Below are positions 1 to 5,858 of a stretch of DNA of 6,101 nt, in pieces (within the stretch, counting starts at the first letter, position 1; each line of letters begins with the position of its first letter). The DNA lies in NCBI GenBank assembly GCA_905215225.1, contig CAJMPM010000100.1, positions 1 through 6,101 on the forward strand. Direction: 5' to 3'. A model generated the notes under the pieces. The model was not told the origin of the DNA, did not search any database, and saw nothing but the letters and a program-made list of their open reading frames with translations. The DNA comes from an uncultured bacterium (GTDB taxonomy: Bacteria > Actinomycetota > Coriobacteriia > Coriobacteriales > Coriobacteriaceae). The translations under genes were made by a program, and so were the position numbers.

Positions 1-471
1 ATCCCCGCCGTCGACTGCGCCGTCTTCTTCCCCTAAGCTCCCACCGCCGTCATCCTCGGCTTTGTTGCCTCCTTCATCGGTGGCGTGGTCGGTATGTTCA
101 TCGTGGGCGCTACCCTGGGCATCTTCATCATCCCGGGCATGGTTCCCCACTTCTTCTGCGGTGCTACCGCAGGCATCTACGGCAATGCTACCGGCGGTCG
201 CAAGGGCGCAGCTCTTGGTGCTTTCGTCAACGGCCTGCTCATCACCTTTGCCCCGGCCCTGCTCCTGCCCGTTCTTGACGTCTTTGGCTTCAAGAACACT
301 ACGTTCGGCGACTTCGACTTCTCCGTCATTGGTATTACGCTCGGCCGCGCTGCCGAGGCCTTCGGTACCACCGGTGTCTACGCGATTCTCGCTGTCCTTC
401 TGGTCGTCGCCTTCGTCCCCAACTTCATCCACACCAAGGGTGCTGTGATCAATCACGTTGAGGAAGAGTAA
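1..471 (+). pseudogene. ulaA: PTS ascorbate/sugar transporter subunit IIC (UlaA family), C-terminal part, with an in-frame stop
   Basis: This is the C-terminal third of a UlaA-type EIIC, the membrane permease that imports L-ascorbate or a related sugar acid coupled to phosphorylation by the EIIB/EIIA partners. The gene enters from outside the window. Reading frame 1 gives IPAVDCAVFFP, then TAA at 34-36, then APTAVILGF and a continuous membrane protein to the TAA at 469-471. From memory of E. coli UlaA, the segment around the stop matches its IDCAAIYSFAPNAV region. The block IIPGMVPHFFCGATAGIYGN (codons 44-63) matches the conserved re-entrant/TM region that follows. Two or three hydrophobic helices come next, then a short charged tail ending HVEEE. 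The stop sits where an aromatic residue is expected, and one base change from TAC or TAT (Tyr) would create it. The downstream GTG at 85 and ATG at 94 have no Shine-Dalgarno sequence, so independent translation of the tail is unlikely. Either this is a recent nonsense mutation or position 36 is a sequencing error. Confidence 0.78.
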
Positions 472-530
472 TCCAGGCGTACGTTAAGCCCTAATCGGGC
501 GGAGCTCCGATAACCGGCTCCTACACGGAA

Positions 531-565
531 GCGGTGACGTCTCAAATGAGGCGTCACCGCTTTTT
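531..565 (+). terminator. Rho-independent terminator downstream of ulaA
   Basis: A 13-bp stem pairs 531-543 with 548-560 around the loop AAAT (544-547), with a single U·G wobble (540 with 551). The core arms are GCGGTGACG and CGTCACCGC. TTTTT follows directly at 561-565, then GCTTT. It lies 59 bp after the ulaA stop codon and is oriented for the plus-strand transcript. Reading the other strand, the stem is not followed by a T-run, so it acts in one direction. Confidence 0.9.
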
Positions 566-638
566 GCTTTGGGGCGATTATGAAAACGAGCCGGCAAGGC
601 GCTGCTTCTGTTCCGTGAACGGAATCAACCGCGATGAT

Positions 639-657
639 CGGCAAAAACGTTTTGCCG
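639..657. repeat. Short inverted repeat, possible operator or hairpin
   Basis: The arms CGGCAAAA (639-646) and TTTTGCCG (650-657) are perfect complements around the spacer ACG. The centre contains the perfect palindrome AAAACGTTTT (644-653), so the site is one A away from being a continuous 18-bp palindrome. A central CG flanked by A and T runs resembles LacI-type operators. However, it sits between convergent genes, with no promoter recognised beside it, so its function is unknown. There is no T-run after it on either strand. Confidence 0.45.
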
Positions 658-798
658 CTGGGGCGTCGATAAAAAATGGTAAAACTGCAAAACCGTCCGC
701 CGAGAAGATAAAAGTCCGCAGTTCACGCCTTGATAAACATAGGTAAAGTGTTTAGCAACTCAACGCCCATGTGCAAACGAAAGTTATGTTGCGGTATC

Positions 799-836
799 TG
801 CAAGTTTTCCCATTGGGTGAGAAAAACTTGCAAGTT
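799..836. repeat. Inverted repeat downstream of tex, with an overlapping 12-bp palindrome
   Basis: TGCAAGTTTT (799-808) is perfectly complementary to AAAACTTGCA (823-832), and the 14-nt loop between them holds a small CCC/GGG stem (809-811, 815-817). The right arm overlaps the perfect palindrome AACTTGCAAGTT (825-836). Read on the minus strand, as the tex transcript would be, this palindrome is followed by TTTCTC, about 35 nt after the tex stop. It could therefore be a weak 3'-end structure for tex. The T-run is poor and the palindrome alone leaves only a 4-bp stem, so I do not call it a terminator. Confidence 0.45.
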
Positions 837-869
837 CGACGATGGGCAGCGGTGGTTCGTCCTTTGCTG

Positions 870-3017
870 TTACTTTCCCTGCACCATGGTGAGCGAGATT
901 TTCTTGCGGTCGCGATCGACCTTTTCTACCCATACCTTCACCGTGTCGCCGACGCGCACTACGTCGCTGGGGTGCTTGACAAAGCGGTTGGCAAGCTTGG
1001 AGATATGCACGAGGCCGTCCTGGTGCACGCCCACGTCGACGAAGGCACCAAAATCCACAACGTTGCGAACCGTGCCCTTGAGCTCCATGCCCGGCTCCAG
1101 GTCGTCGATGGAAAGCGCCGAGCGGCTAAAGACCACCTCGGGCGCGTCGTCGCGCGGGTCGCGACCGGGCTTCTTGAGCTCGTTGACGATATCGATGAGC
1201 GTCAGGGTGCCACAGTCCAGGTCGCTTGCCAGCGCCGAGATGCTGCCCAGGCGGCGCTCGATGTCGGGCACGCCGCCGCGGCTGAGTTCACTGGCCGCCA
1301 CACCGGCGCGCTCCAGGACGGATGTGGCCACCTCGTAGCTCTCGGGGTGGACGCTTGTCGCGTCGAGCGGGTTCTTGCCACCGCTGATGCGCAAAAAGCC
1401 CGCGGCGTTGAGATATGCCTTGGGTCCCAGCTTGGGGACCTTCTTAAGCTGACGGCGATCGGTAAAGGCGCCGTTTTCCTCGCGGTAGGCCACGATGTTT
1501 TTGGCCACGCTCGGCGTGATGCCCGATACGTATCCCAGTAGGCTCGCGCTCGCGGTATTCACGTCGACGCCTACGTGGTTGACGACGTCCTCCACCACGT
1601 GGCCCAGAGTGCGCGAGAGCTCGGCCTGGTCAAGGTCGTGCTGGTACTGGCCCACGCCGATAGACTGGGGCGGAATCTTGACGAGCTCTGCCAGCGGGTC
1701 TTGCAGGCGACGGCCCAGGCTCATGGCGCCACGCACGGTGACGTCCAGGTCGGGATACTCCTGGCTGGCGAGCTCGGAGGCGGAGTACACCGATGCGCCG
1801 GCCTCGTTGACGATGGTGTATCGTAGCCCGGGCGCCTGCTCGGCAATGAACTCCGAGACGACTTCCTCGGTCTCACGGCTGGCGGTGCCGTTGCCGATGA
1901 CGATAGTGTTGACGCCGTCCTTCTTGACGAGGCGGGCGAGTTCGCGCTTGGTGCCGGCGACGTCGTGGCGCGGCGTGGTGGGATAGACCACGCCGTGGTC
2001 GAGCAGCTTGCCGGTCTCGTCCATGACGGCGATCTTGCAGCCGGTGCGATAGCCCGGATCGAGCGCGAGCACGCGGGCGCCGCGCACGGGGCGCGCCGAG
2101 AGCAGGCCCTCGAGATTCTTGGCAAAGACGTTGATGGCCTCGGTCTGGGCGCGAACGGTGAGTTTGGCGCGGGCCTCGCGCTCCAGCGAGGGGGCCATGA
2201 GGCGCTTGTAGCCGTCGGCGATGGCGGCATCGAAGATGGGAGCAAACACGCCCTGACGGCGGGGCCAACGGCTTCCGAGGCGTGCCGTGGCGGCGGCGCC
2301 GTCGACGTTCACGCGCACGCGGAGCTTGCCCTCGCGCTCACCGCGATCGATAGCCAACACGCGGTGGTTGGGTATACGGCGCAGCGGCTCGTCATAGCTG
2401 TAGTACGGCTCGTAGGGGGTCTTCTCGGCGGGGTCGGTGGCTTCGACGACGATATCGGCGGTGTTTTGCGTAAAGGCGCGCAGGTCGGCGACGTTCTCGG
2501 GGTCCTCGGCTACCGTTTCGGCCACGATGTCGGCGGCACCGGCGAGCGCCTTTTCGGGCGTGTCGAAGCCGGCCTCATCATTGACGTATACCGCGGCGGC
2601 GTCGAGCGCGCTGCCCTTGGCCGAGGCCTGCATGATGATCATGTTGGCGAGCGGCTCCAGCCCTGCCTCGCGGGCCTTCTGCGCGCGGGTCATGCGCTTT
2701 TTGCGGTAGGGCTTGTAGAGGTCCTCGACACGCTGGAGCTGCGTGGCCTCGCGAATCTGCTGCTCGAGCTCGGGCGTGAGTTTGCCCTGGGCGTCGATGA
2801 GCAGAATGACGTCCTCTTTACGCTGCTCAAGATTGCGCAGGTAGGACAGGCGCTCGTCGAGGGCACGCAGGGCGACGTCGTCCATGCCGCCCGTGGCCTC
2901 CTTGCGGTAGCGCGAGATAAAGGGGATGGTGTTGCCCTCGTCGATGAGCTTGACGGCCGCCTCGACGTTGGCGGCCTTAAGGTTGAGCTCGCGGGCGAGC
3001 TGGGCGATAAGATCCAT
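870..3017 (-). CDS. tex: RNA-binding transcription accessory protein Tex
   Basis: Tex is a cytoplasmic nucleic-acid-binding protein related to eukaryotic Spt6 and linked to transcription and RNA handling. The 715-residue product has the full Tex layout and a usual bacterial length. The N-terminal helical Tex region occupies about residues 1-190, with the signature NTIPFISRYRKEATGGMDD near 29-47. A YqgF/RNase H-like domain starts near 314 (ALDPGYRTGCK, 318-328), and the stretch GVGQYQHDLDQAELSRTL follows at about 454-471. Tandem helix-hairpin-helix motifs lie at about 490-545 (SGITPSVAKNIVAYREENG, then KVPKLGPKAYLNAAGFLRI). A C-terminal S1 RNA-binding domain spans about 640-712 (RNVVDFGAFVDVG, then GLVHISKL). 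The frame is open up to an ATG at 3104, but the extra 29 residues do not look like Tex. The ATG at 3015-3017 begins the canonical MDLIAQLARELNL and has AAGGAG just upstream. The gene appears to stand alone, with a terminator between it and the operon upstream. Confidence 0.96.
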   Translation of the reverse strand: MDLIAQLARELNLKAANVEAAVKLIDEGNTIPFISRYRKEATGGMDDVALRALDERLSYLRNLEQRKEDVILLIDAQGKLTPELEQQIREATQLQRVEDLYKPYRKKRMTRAQKAREAGLEPLANMIIMQASAKGSALDAAAVYVNDEAGFDTPEKALAGAADIVAETVAEDPENVADLRAFTQNTADIVVEATDPAEKTPYEPYYSYDEPLRRIPNHRVLAIDRGEREGKLRVRVNVDGAAATARLGSRWPRRQGVFAPIFDAAIADGYKRLMAPSLEREARAKLTVRAQTEAINVFAKNLEGLLSARPVRGARVLALDPGYRTGCKIAVMDETGKLLDHGVVYPTTPRHDVAGTKRELARLVKKDGVNTIVIGNGTASRETEEVVSEFIAEQAPGLRYTIVNEAGASVYSASELASQEYPDLDVTVRGAMSLGRRLQDPLAELVKIPPQSIGVGQYQHDLDQAELSRTLGHVVEDVVNHVGVDVNTASASLLGYVSGITPSVAKNIVAYREENGAFTDRRQLKKVPKLGPKAYLNAAGFLRISGGKNPLDATSVHPESYEVATSVLERAGVAASELSRGGVPDIERRLGSISALASDLDCGTLTLIDIVNELKKPGRDPRDDAPEVVFSRSALSIDDLEPGMELKGTVRNVVDFGAFVDVGVHQDGLVHISKLANRFVKHPSDVVRVGDTVKVWVEKVDRDRKKISLTMVQGK

Positions 3018-3021
3018 GAAA

Positions 3022-3027
3022 CTCCTT
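3022..3027 (-). promoter_or_regulatory. Ribosome binding site of tex
   Basis: The minus strand reads AAGGAG, then TTTC, then ATG, giving a 4-nt spacer. This fixes the start at 3017 rather than at the upstream in-frame ATG at 3104, which would shift Tex by 29 non-homologous residues. Confidence 0.8.
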
Positions 3028-3075
3028 GCGGTAAAGGTGCGTTTGCAGCACAGAGCTACCAAGGATACCACCCGT

Positions 3076-3094
3076 CCCAAAAGACTGTTTTGGG
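3076..3094. repeat. Inverted repeat upstream of tex
   Basis: CCCAAAA (3076-3082) and TTTTGGG (3088-3094) are perfect 7-bp arms around GACTG. The site lies about 60 bp upstream of the tex start codon. It could be an operator for tex or a hairpin in its leader. No T-run follows on either strand, so it does not look like a terminator. Confidence 0.45.
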
Positions 3095-3098
3095 GCCG

Positions 3099-3260
3099 CG
3101 CCACAAAAACGACCTATCTACTACGTTTGAACCGTATGGGTCGACCATCCCCCGGTTTTCCGAAAATACGCAACCCGGCTACCTGCGGTTTTAATTTCGC
3201 GAAATTCGGCATGGTTGAGGGTAATCGGTTAAACGTAGTAGATAGGCCCATTTCGTGGCG
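3099..3260. repeat. Foldback element with long imperfect inverted repeats (MITE-like or structured RNA)
   Basis: The two ends are complementary over most of their length. The outer arms are CGCCAC (3099-3104) and GTGGCG (3255-3260). Inside an 8x8 internal loop, CCTATCTACTACGTTT (3113-3128) is a perfect complement of 3231-3246. Pairing continues past one bulged G (3129) with AACCG (3130-3134) against CGGTT (3226-3230). A further eight pairs join TCGACCAT (3141-3148) to ATGGTTGA (3211-3218), one of them G·T. The apex contains the perfect 14-bp palindrome AATTTCGCGAAATT (3193-3206) and a TTTTCCGAAAA mini-hairpin. No protein is encoded. The size, non-coding content and terminal inverted repeats fit a miniature inverted-repeat element. 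A cis-acting RNA upstream of tex is the alternative. No target-site duplication was evident. Confidence 0.7.
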
Positions 3261-3320
3261 AACGAATCAAGCCGAGGTGCAAAATAGCCCCCGTCTCAGA
3301 AAAATCGTCAGCGAAGTAGC

Positions 3321-3355
3321 AAAAAGCCCCGCGGGCAGGAGGCTGCTCGTGGGGC
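3321..3355 (-). terminator. Rho-independent terminator of the SDR-MFS-dehydrogenase operon
   Basis: Read on the minus strand, a GC-rich stem pairs 3355-3343 with 3338-3326 around the loop CCTC, and TTTTT follows at 3325-3321. Eleven of the 13 positions are Watson-Crick pairs and two are A·C mismatches (3331/3350 and 3334/3347). It lies about 70 nt after the stop codon of the Gfo/Idh/MocA gene and separates that operon from tex. On the plus strand the two mismatches become G·U pairs, but no T-run follows there. Confidence 0.8.
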
Positions 3356-3426
3356 AAAGAAGAGGGGCTTGTTGGTGGCGGACCGAGGGGCTCGGCATGA
3401 GTTTTGCCGCGGTCAGGCCTAAGGCA

Positions 3427-4467
3427 TTACAGCTCGACGAGCTGGCCGGTCTCGGCGGCCTCCTTGATGGCGTTGAGAAGTGTGAGCGTCTTGACGTTAT
3501 CGGCGGGGGTCACGACGGGCTCAACCTCGCGGCGGACGACCTTCACAAAGTGCTTGAGCTGCATCTTGTGCGGTAGTGCCGGGTCCACGGCCGGAATCTC
3601 CATCTGCAGCGGCTTGTGCCAGTTGGAGGCGCCGTCGTAGGAGAACTGGTGCAGGCGGGGCAGCGACAGGGCGCCCAAGGTTCCGCCGATAAAGTAGGCG
3701 TCGGCGTCGAAGGGACGGTACTGCGGATCCTCGCGAGCGGTTGCCTCCCAGTTCCAGGGGCTGGCGGTGGCGTCGGAGATGGTCATGCTCGCGAGCGCGC
3801 CATCGGCAAAACGAACGTTGACCACGGCGGAGTCCTCGGTCTCAAAACCGCGGGCGGCGCTGGACTGCATACCCTGGACGGCAACGGGCTCGCCCAGCAG
3901 ATAGCGGAGCAGGTCGACGTCGTGCACCAGGTTGACCAGGATCGGGCCGGCACCCTTCTTGCGGCGCCACTCGACATCGAAGTACTCGTCATTCTTATAG
4001 ATCATGTAGTGGAAGCTCGACACGGTGAGCTTGCCCAGCTCGCCGGACTCGATGATCTCCTTAGCCTTGTTAACGAAGGGGTTGTGGCGACGGTGCTGAC
4101 CCACGAGCACGGGCACGCCGGCGGTCTCGGCCTCGGCGGCGAAGGCCTGGGCATCCTCAAGGTCGTTGGAGATCGGCTTTTCGACCAGCGGCACGATGTT
4201 GCGCTTCACAGCCTCGCGGGCAACGCCCAGGTGCAGGTCGTTGGGGGTGGCGATAATGACGGCCTCGGGCTTGACCTCGTCCATCATCTGGGCGGGATCG
4301 GTGTAAAACGGCACGCCGGCGGCCTCGGCCGTGGCGCGGGCGCCCTCAAAGGCGTCGGCGATGGCGACGAGCTCGGCCTCGGGCTCCTCGGTGACAAAGC
4401 GGATGTGGTTGCGGCCCATGGCGCCGGCGCCGATAACGGCAATGCGGACGGGGTTGAGCTCAGACAT
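3427..4467 (-). CDS. Gfo/Idh/MocA family NAD(P)-dependent oxidoreductase
   Basis: A soluble 346-residue dehydrogenase of the glucose-fructose oxidoreductase/inositol dehydrogenase/MocA family, at the usual family length. The N-terminal Rossmann fold carries the dinucleotide motif VIGAGAMGRNH (11-21), and an acidic/Asp region near residue 38 ends its second strand. IIATPNDLH (71-79) and the family motif VEKPIS (95-100) follow; Lys97 is the expected catalytic lysine. The C-terminal substrate domain has GQHRRHNPF (123-131) and ILVNLVHDVDLLRYLLGEP (176-194), with His182 as the likely second catalytic residue. The Asp usually found four residues before this His is Val178 here; some MviM-like subfamilies have a similar NLxH motif. 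It is the last gene of a three-gene operon behind an MFS carrier and an SDR, so it probably acts on the imported compound (polyol, cyclitol or sugar acid). The exact substrate cannot be assigned. The start is supported by AAGGAG 5 nt upstream of the ATG. Confidence 0.92.
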   Translation of the reverse strand: MSELNPVRIAVIGAGAMGRNHIRFVTEEPEAELVAIADAFEGARATAEAAGVPFYTDPAQMMDEVKPEAVIIATPNDLHLGVAREAVKRNIVPLVEKPISNDLEDAQAFAAEAETAGVPVLVGQHRRHNPFVNKAKEIIESGELGKLTVSSFHYMIYKNDEYFDVEWRRKKGAGPILVNLVHDVDLLRYLLGEPVAVQGMQSSAARGFETEDSAVVNVRFADGALASMTISDATASPWNWEATAREDPQYRPFDADAYFIGGTLGALSLPRLHQFSYDGASNWHKPLQMEIPAVDPALPHKMQLKHFVKVVRREVEPVVTPADNVKTLTLLNAIKEAAETGQLVEL

Positions 4468-4472
4468 TTCGA

Positions 4473-4478
4473 CTCCTT
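4473..4478 (-). promoter_or_regulatory. Ribosome binding site of the Gfo/Idh/MocA gene
   Basis: The minus strand reads AAGGAG, then TCGAA, then ATG. This is a strong Shine-Dalgarno sequence with a 5-nt spacer, placed just after the intercistronic hairpin at 4498-4528, so the gene can be translated independently of the MFS gene before it. Confidence 0.8.
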
Positions 4479-4497
4479 AATACTGGTGACCGGTGGA

Positions 4498-4528
4498 ATG
4501 CGACAAAGGGGCTGTCCCTTTGTCGCAT
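4498..4528. repeat. Perfect intercistronic hairpin, GACAAAGGG/CCCTTTGTC type (REP-like)
   Basis: ATGCGACAAAGGG (4498-4510) and CCCTTTGTCGCAT (4516-4528) are perfect 13-bp arms around the loop GCTGT. The hairpin fills much of the 69-bp gap between the MFS stop codon and the Gfo/Idh/MocA start. No T-run follows on either strand, so it is not an intrinsic terminator. Such a structure could stabilise the upstream mRNA or reduce expression of the last gene. I recall similar GACAAAGGG-type palindromes dispersed through intergenic DNA of gut Firmicutes and Coriobacteria, which would make this a REP-like repeat. That part is memory, not a search. Confidence 0.75.
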
Positions 4529-4536
4529 CGGTAAAA

Positions 4537-5793
4537 CTAGGCGGACTTCTTCTTGCTGTCGGAGACCATCATGTAGACGGTGAGCACGACGGCGATGGCG
4601 GCGATCACAATGGCGCCGTAGAAGGACTGCTGGTAGGCGGCGCTGCCAGCCTCGGCGTGATACAGCACGGCGGTGATGGGCTGGCTGATCCAGGTGGAAG
4701 CGGCATAGCCCAAAAACATGATGCCGTAGTTGACGCCGATGTTGCTGGTGCCAAAGGCGCCACCGGTGAGCGGCGGGTAGATGACGAGCAGGGCGCCAAA
4801 GCTAAAGCCGAGCAGGGCGAGCGCCACAAAGAACATGCTCTGCGTAAAGCTCATCGACATGATGACGAGCGCGACGATGGTGACGACAAGGCTGATGAGC
4901 AGCGACTTATAGGCGCCGAGCTTGTCGATGATCTGGCCAAAGGACAGACGGCCAACCAGGTTGGCGCAGGTGTTGACGGAGACCACCACACCGCCGAGGG
5001 CGACGGCCGCGGCGCTCGTGGGGTCGGCGAAGAGCTGGACGGCGGCGATGGAGGCAACCTTGCCCACGAGCAGGGTGCCCGCGGTGGCGGCAAAGGCGAA
5101 GGTGACGATGAGGACCCAGAAGCGCGGGGTCTTGACCATCTCGCCCGGGGTGAGGTCGCCGAAGGTGCCGGCATGTGCACCGCCCTTGGGGGCCTCGAAG
5201 CCCTCGGGCAGCCAACCGGCCTCGGGGGCCTTCAGGAACAGGGCGGAGGCGGCGATCGTCACAAAGAAGATGACGCCGAGTGCCTTGAGGGCGCCAAAGA
5301 TGCCCAGGCTCGGGATGAGCAGCGAGGCGAGCACCGGGGACAGCACGGCGGGGCCGGCGGTCGAAGCGGCCAGGGTGATGCCGGAGGCAAGGCCCTTCTT
5401 GTCGATGAACCACTTTTGGCCGGTGGTGAGCGCCGGGTTGTAGCCCAGGCCGTTGCCGATGGCGGCGACGAGCGAGAACCACAGGTAGAACTGCCACGGC
5501 TCGGTGACGGTGCCGGACATGAACCAGCCCAGGCCGTAGCACACGGCGGCGGCGATCACGACGTTGCGCGGGCCGATCTTATCGGAGATGCGGCCGGCGA
5601 AGATGCCCGTTACGGCCATGATGGTCTGAAAGACGGGGAAGGCCCAGGTAAGGGCGCTCGACCACTCGGGGTAGACGGCGAGCAGGTTCTTGCTCACGAC
5701 GGAATACAGCGCGATGGAGCTGATGAAGAACATGGTGACGCACGCGGCGGAAAGCACGACGGCGCGACCCTTGTTGGAGTTGGTGGAAGCCAT
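4537..5793 (-). CDS. MFS transporter, OFA (oxalate/formate antiporter) family
   Basis: A 418-residue inner-membrane carrier with about 12 transmembrane helices: roughly 11-33, 49-67, 77-94, 101-120, 135-160, 164-188, then a cytoplasmic loop 190-224, and 225-248, 263-284, 296-315, 319-340, 352-375, 389-411. The MFS loop motif follows TM2 (AGRISDKIGPRNVV, 66-79), with its partner in the second half (GRLSFGQIIDKLGAYKS, 281-297). Features typical of the OFA branch are GNGLGYNPALTTGQKWFIDK with KGLASGI (113-139), and GWLPEGFEAP (193-202) in the central loop. The C-terminus is short and basic (SDSKKKSA). OFA members exchange or import small carboxylates, but many are unassigned and oxalate specificity should not be assumed. 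It lies between an SDR and a Gfo/Idh/MocA dehydrogenase, with gaps of 65 and 69 bp, which suggests one operon and a shared substrate. The ATG is preceded by AAAGAG at 4 nt, a moderate ribosome binding site. Confidence 0.93.
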   Translation of the reverse strand: MASTNSNKGRAVVLSAACVTMFFISSIALYSVVSKNLLAVYPEWSSALTWAFPVFQTIMAVTGIFAGRISDKIGPRNVVIAAAVCYGLGWFMSGTVTEPWQFYLWFSLVAAIGNGLGYNPALTTGQKWFIDKKGLASGITLAASTAGPAVLSPVLASLLIPSLGIFGALKALGVIFFVTIAASALFLKAPEAGWLPEGFEAPKGGAHAGTFGDLTPGEMVKTPRFWVLIVTFAFAATAGTLLVGKVASIAAVQLFADPTSAAAVALGGVVVSVNTCANLVGRLSFGQIIDKLGAYKSLLISLVVTIVALVIMSMSFTQSMFFVALALLGFSFGALLVIYPPLTGGAFGTSNIGVNYGIMFLGYAASTWISQPITAVLYHAEAGSAAYQQSFYGAIVIAAIAVVLTVYMMVSDSKKKSA

Positions 5794-5858
5794 TGGACTC
5801 TTTCTAATCGATACGGGGGAGGAGCGGGCGTGTCTGCGGGCCTCCCTGCCAGGTTGGT

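Larger units (their letters stand above)
566..869. other. Convergent non-coding spacer between ulaA and tex
   Basis: This stretch of about 300 bp between converging genes is visibly richer in A and T than its flanks. I see no credible gene in it. The 70-codon frame across 534-746 starts inside the terminator stem, and the frames that run from here into tex are antisense shadows. It holds several short inverted repeats: 611-624 (TTCCGT and ACGGAA, 2-nt spacer), 639-657 and 799-836, with the last two listed separately. No convincing terminator for tex with a T-run was found. Confidence 0.6.
3018..3426. other. Non-coding gap between the dehydrogenase operon and tex
   Basis: About 400 bp without a credible gene. 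From left to right it holds the tex leader and RBS, an inverted repeat (3076-3094), the long foldback element (3099-3260), a plain stretch (3261-3320) in which I see nothing definite, the terminator of the right-hand operon (3321-3355), and a small CCGAG-GGG-CTCGG hairpin (3383-3395) close to the dehydrogenase stop codon. The tex promoter must lie here, but I could not identify a good -35/-10 pair. Confidence 0.7.

Noticed and set aside
534..746. A 70-codon frame in the spacer after ulaA
   Set aside because: It would start with GTG inside the terminator stem, lacks a Shine-Dalgarno sequence and shows no protein-like features.
728..757. TTGCTA and TATCAA, 17 nt apart, on the minus strand as a promoter
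   Set aside because: Each element matches consensus at only four of six positions, and nothing downstream on that strand would be served except antisense to ulaA.
3062..3067. TGGTATCCT as an extended -10 for tex
   Set aside because: Only four of six bases match, and the sequence 17 nt upstream (AAACAG) is a poor -35, so I do not call a promoter.
3015..3104. Longer Tex start at 3104
   Set aside because: The 29 additional residues do not resemble Tex, and the 3017 ATG has AAGGAG at 4 nt and begins the conserved N-terminus.
1965..3194. A 409-codon open frame on the plus strand, and other long frames over tex
   Set aside because: These are antisense or shifted shadows of tex, whose own frame matches Tex end to end.
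2926..3576. A 216-codon plus-strand frame crossing the tex-operon gap
   Set aside because: It starts antisense to tex, passes through the foldback and the terminator, and ends antisense to the dehydrogenase. It has no family similarity and no ribosome binding site.
5817..5846. GGGAGG/CCTCCC inverted repeat between the SDR and MFS genes
   Set aside because: The arms are only 6 bp with an 18-nt spacer in G/C-rich DNA and have no T-run. This is within chance expectation and is not a terminator.
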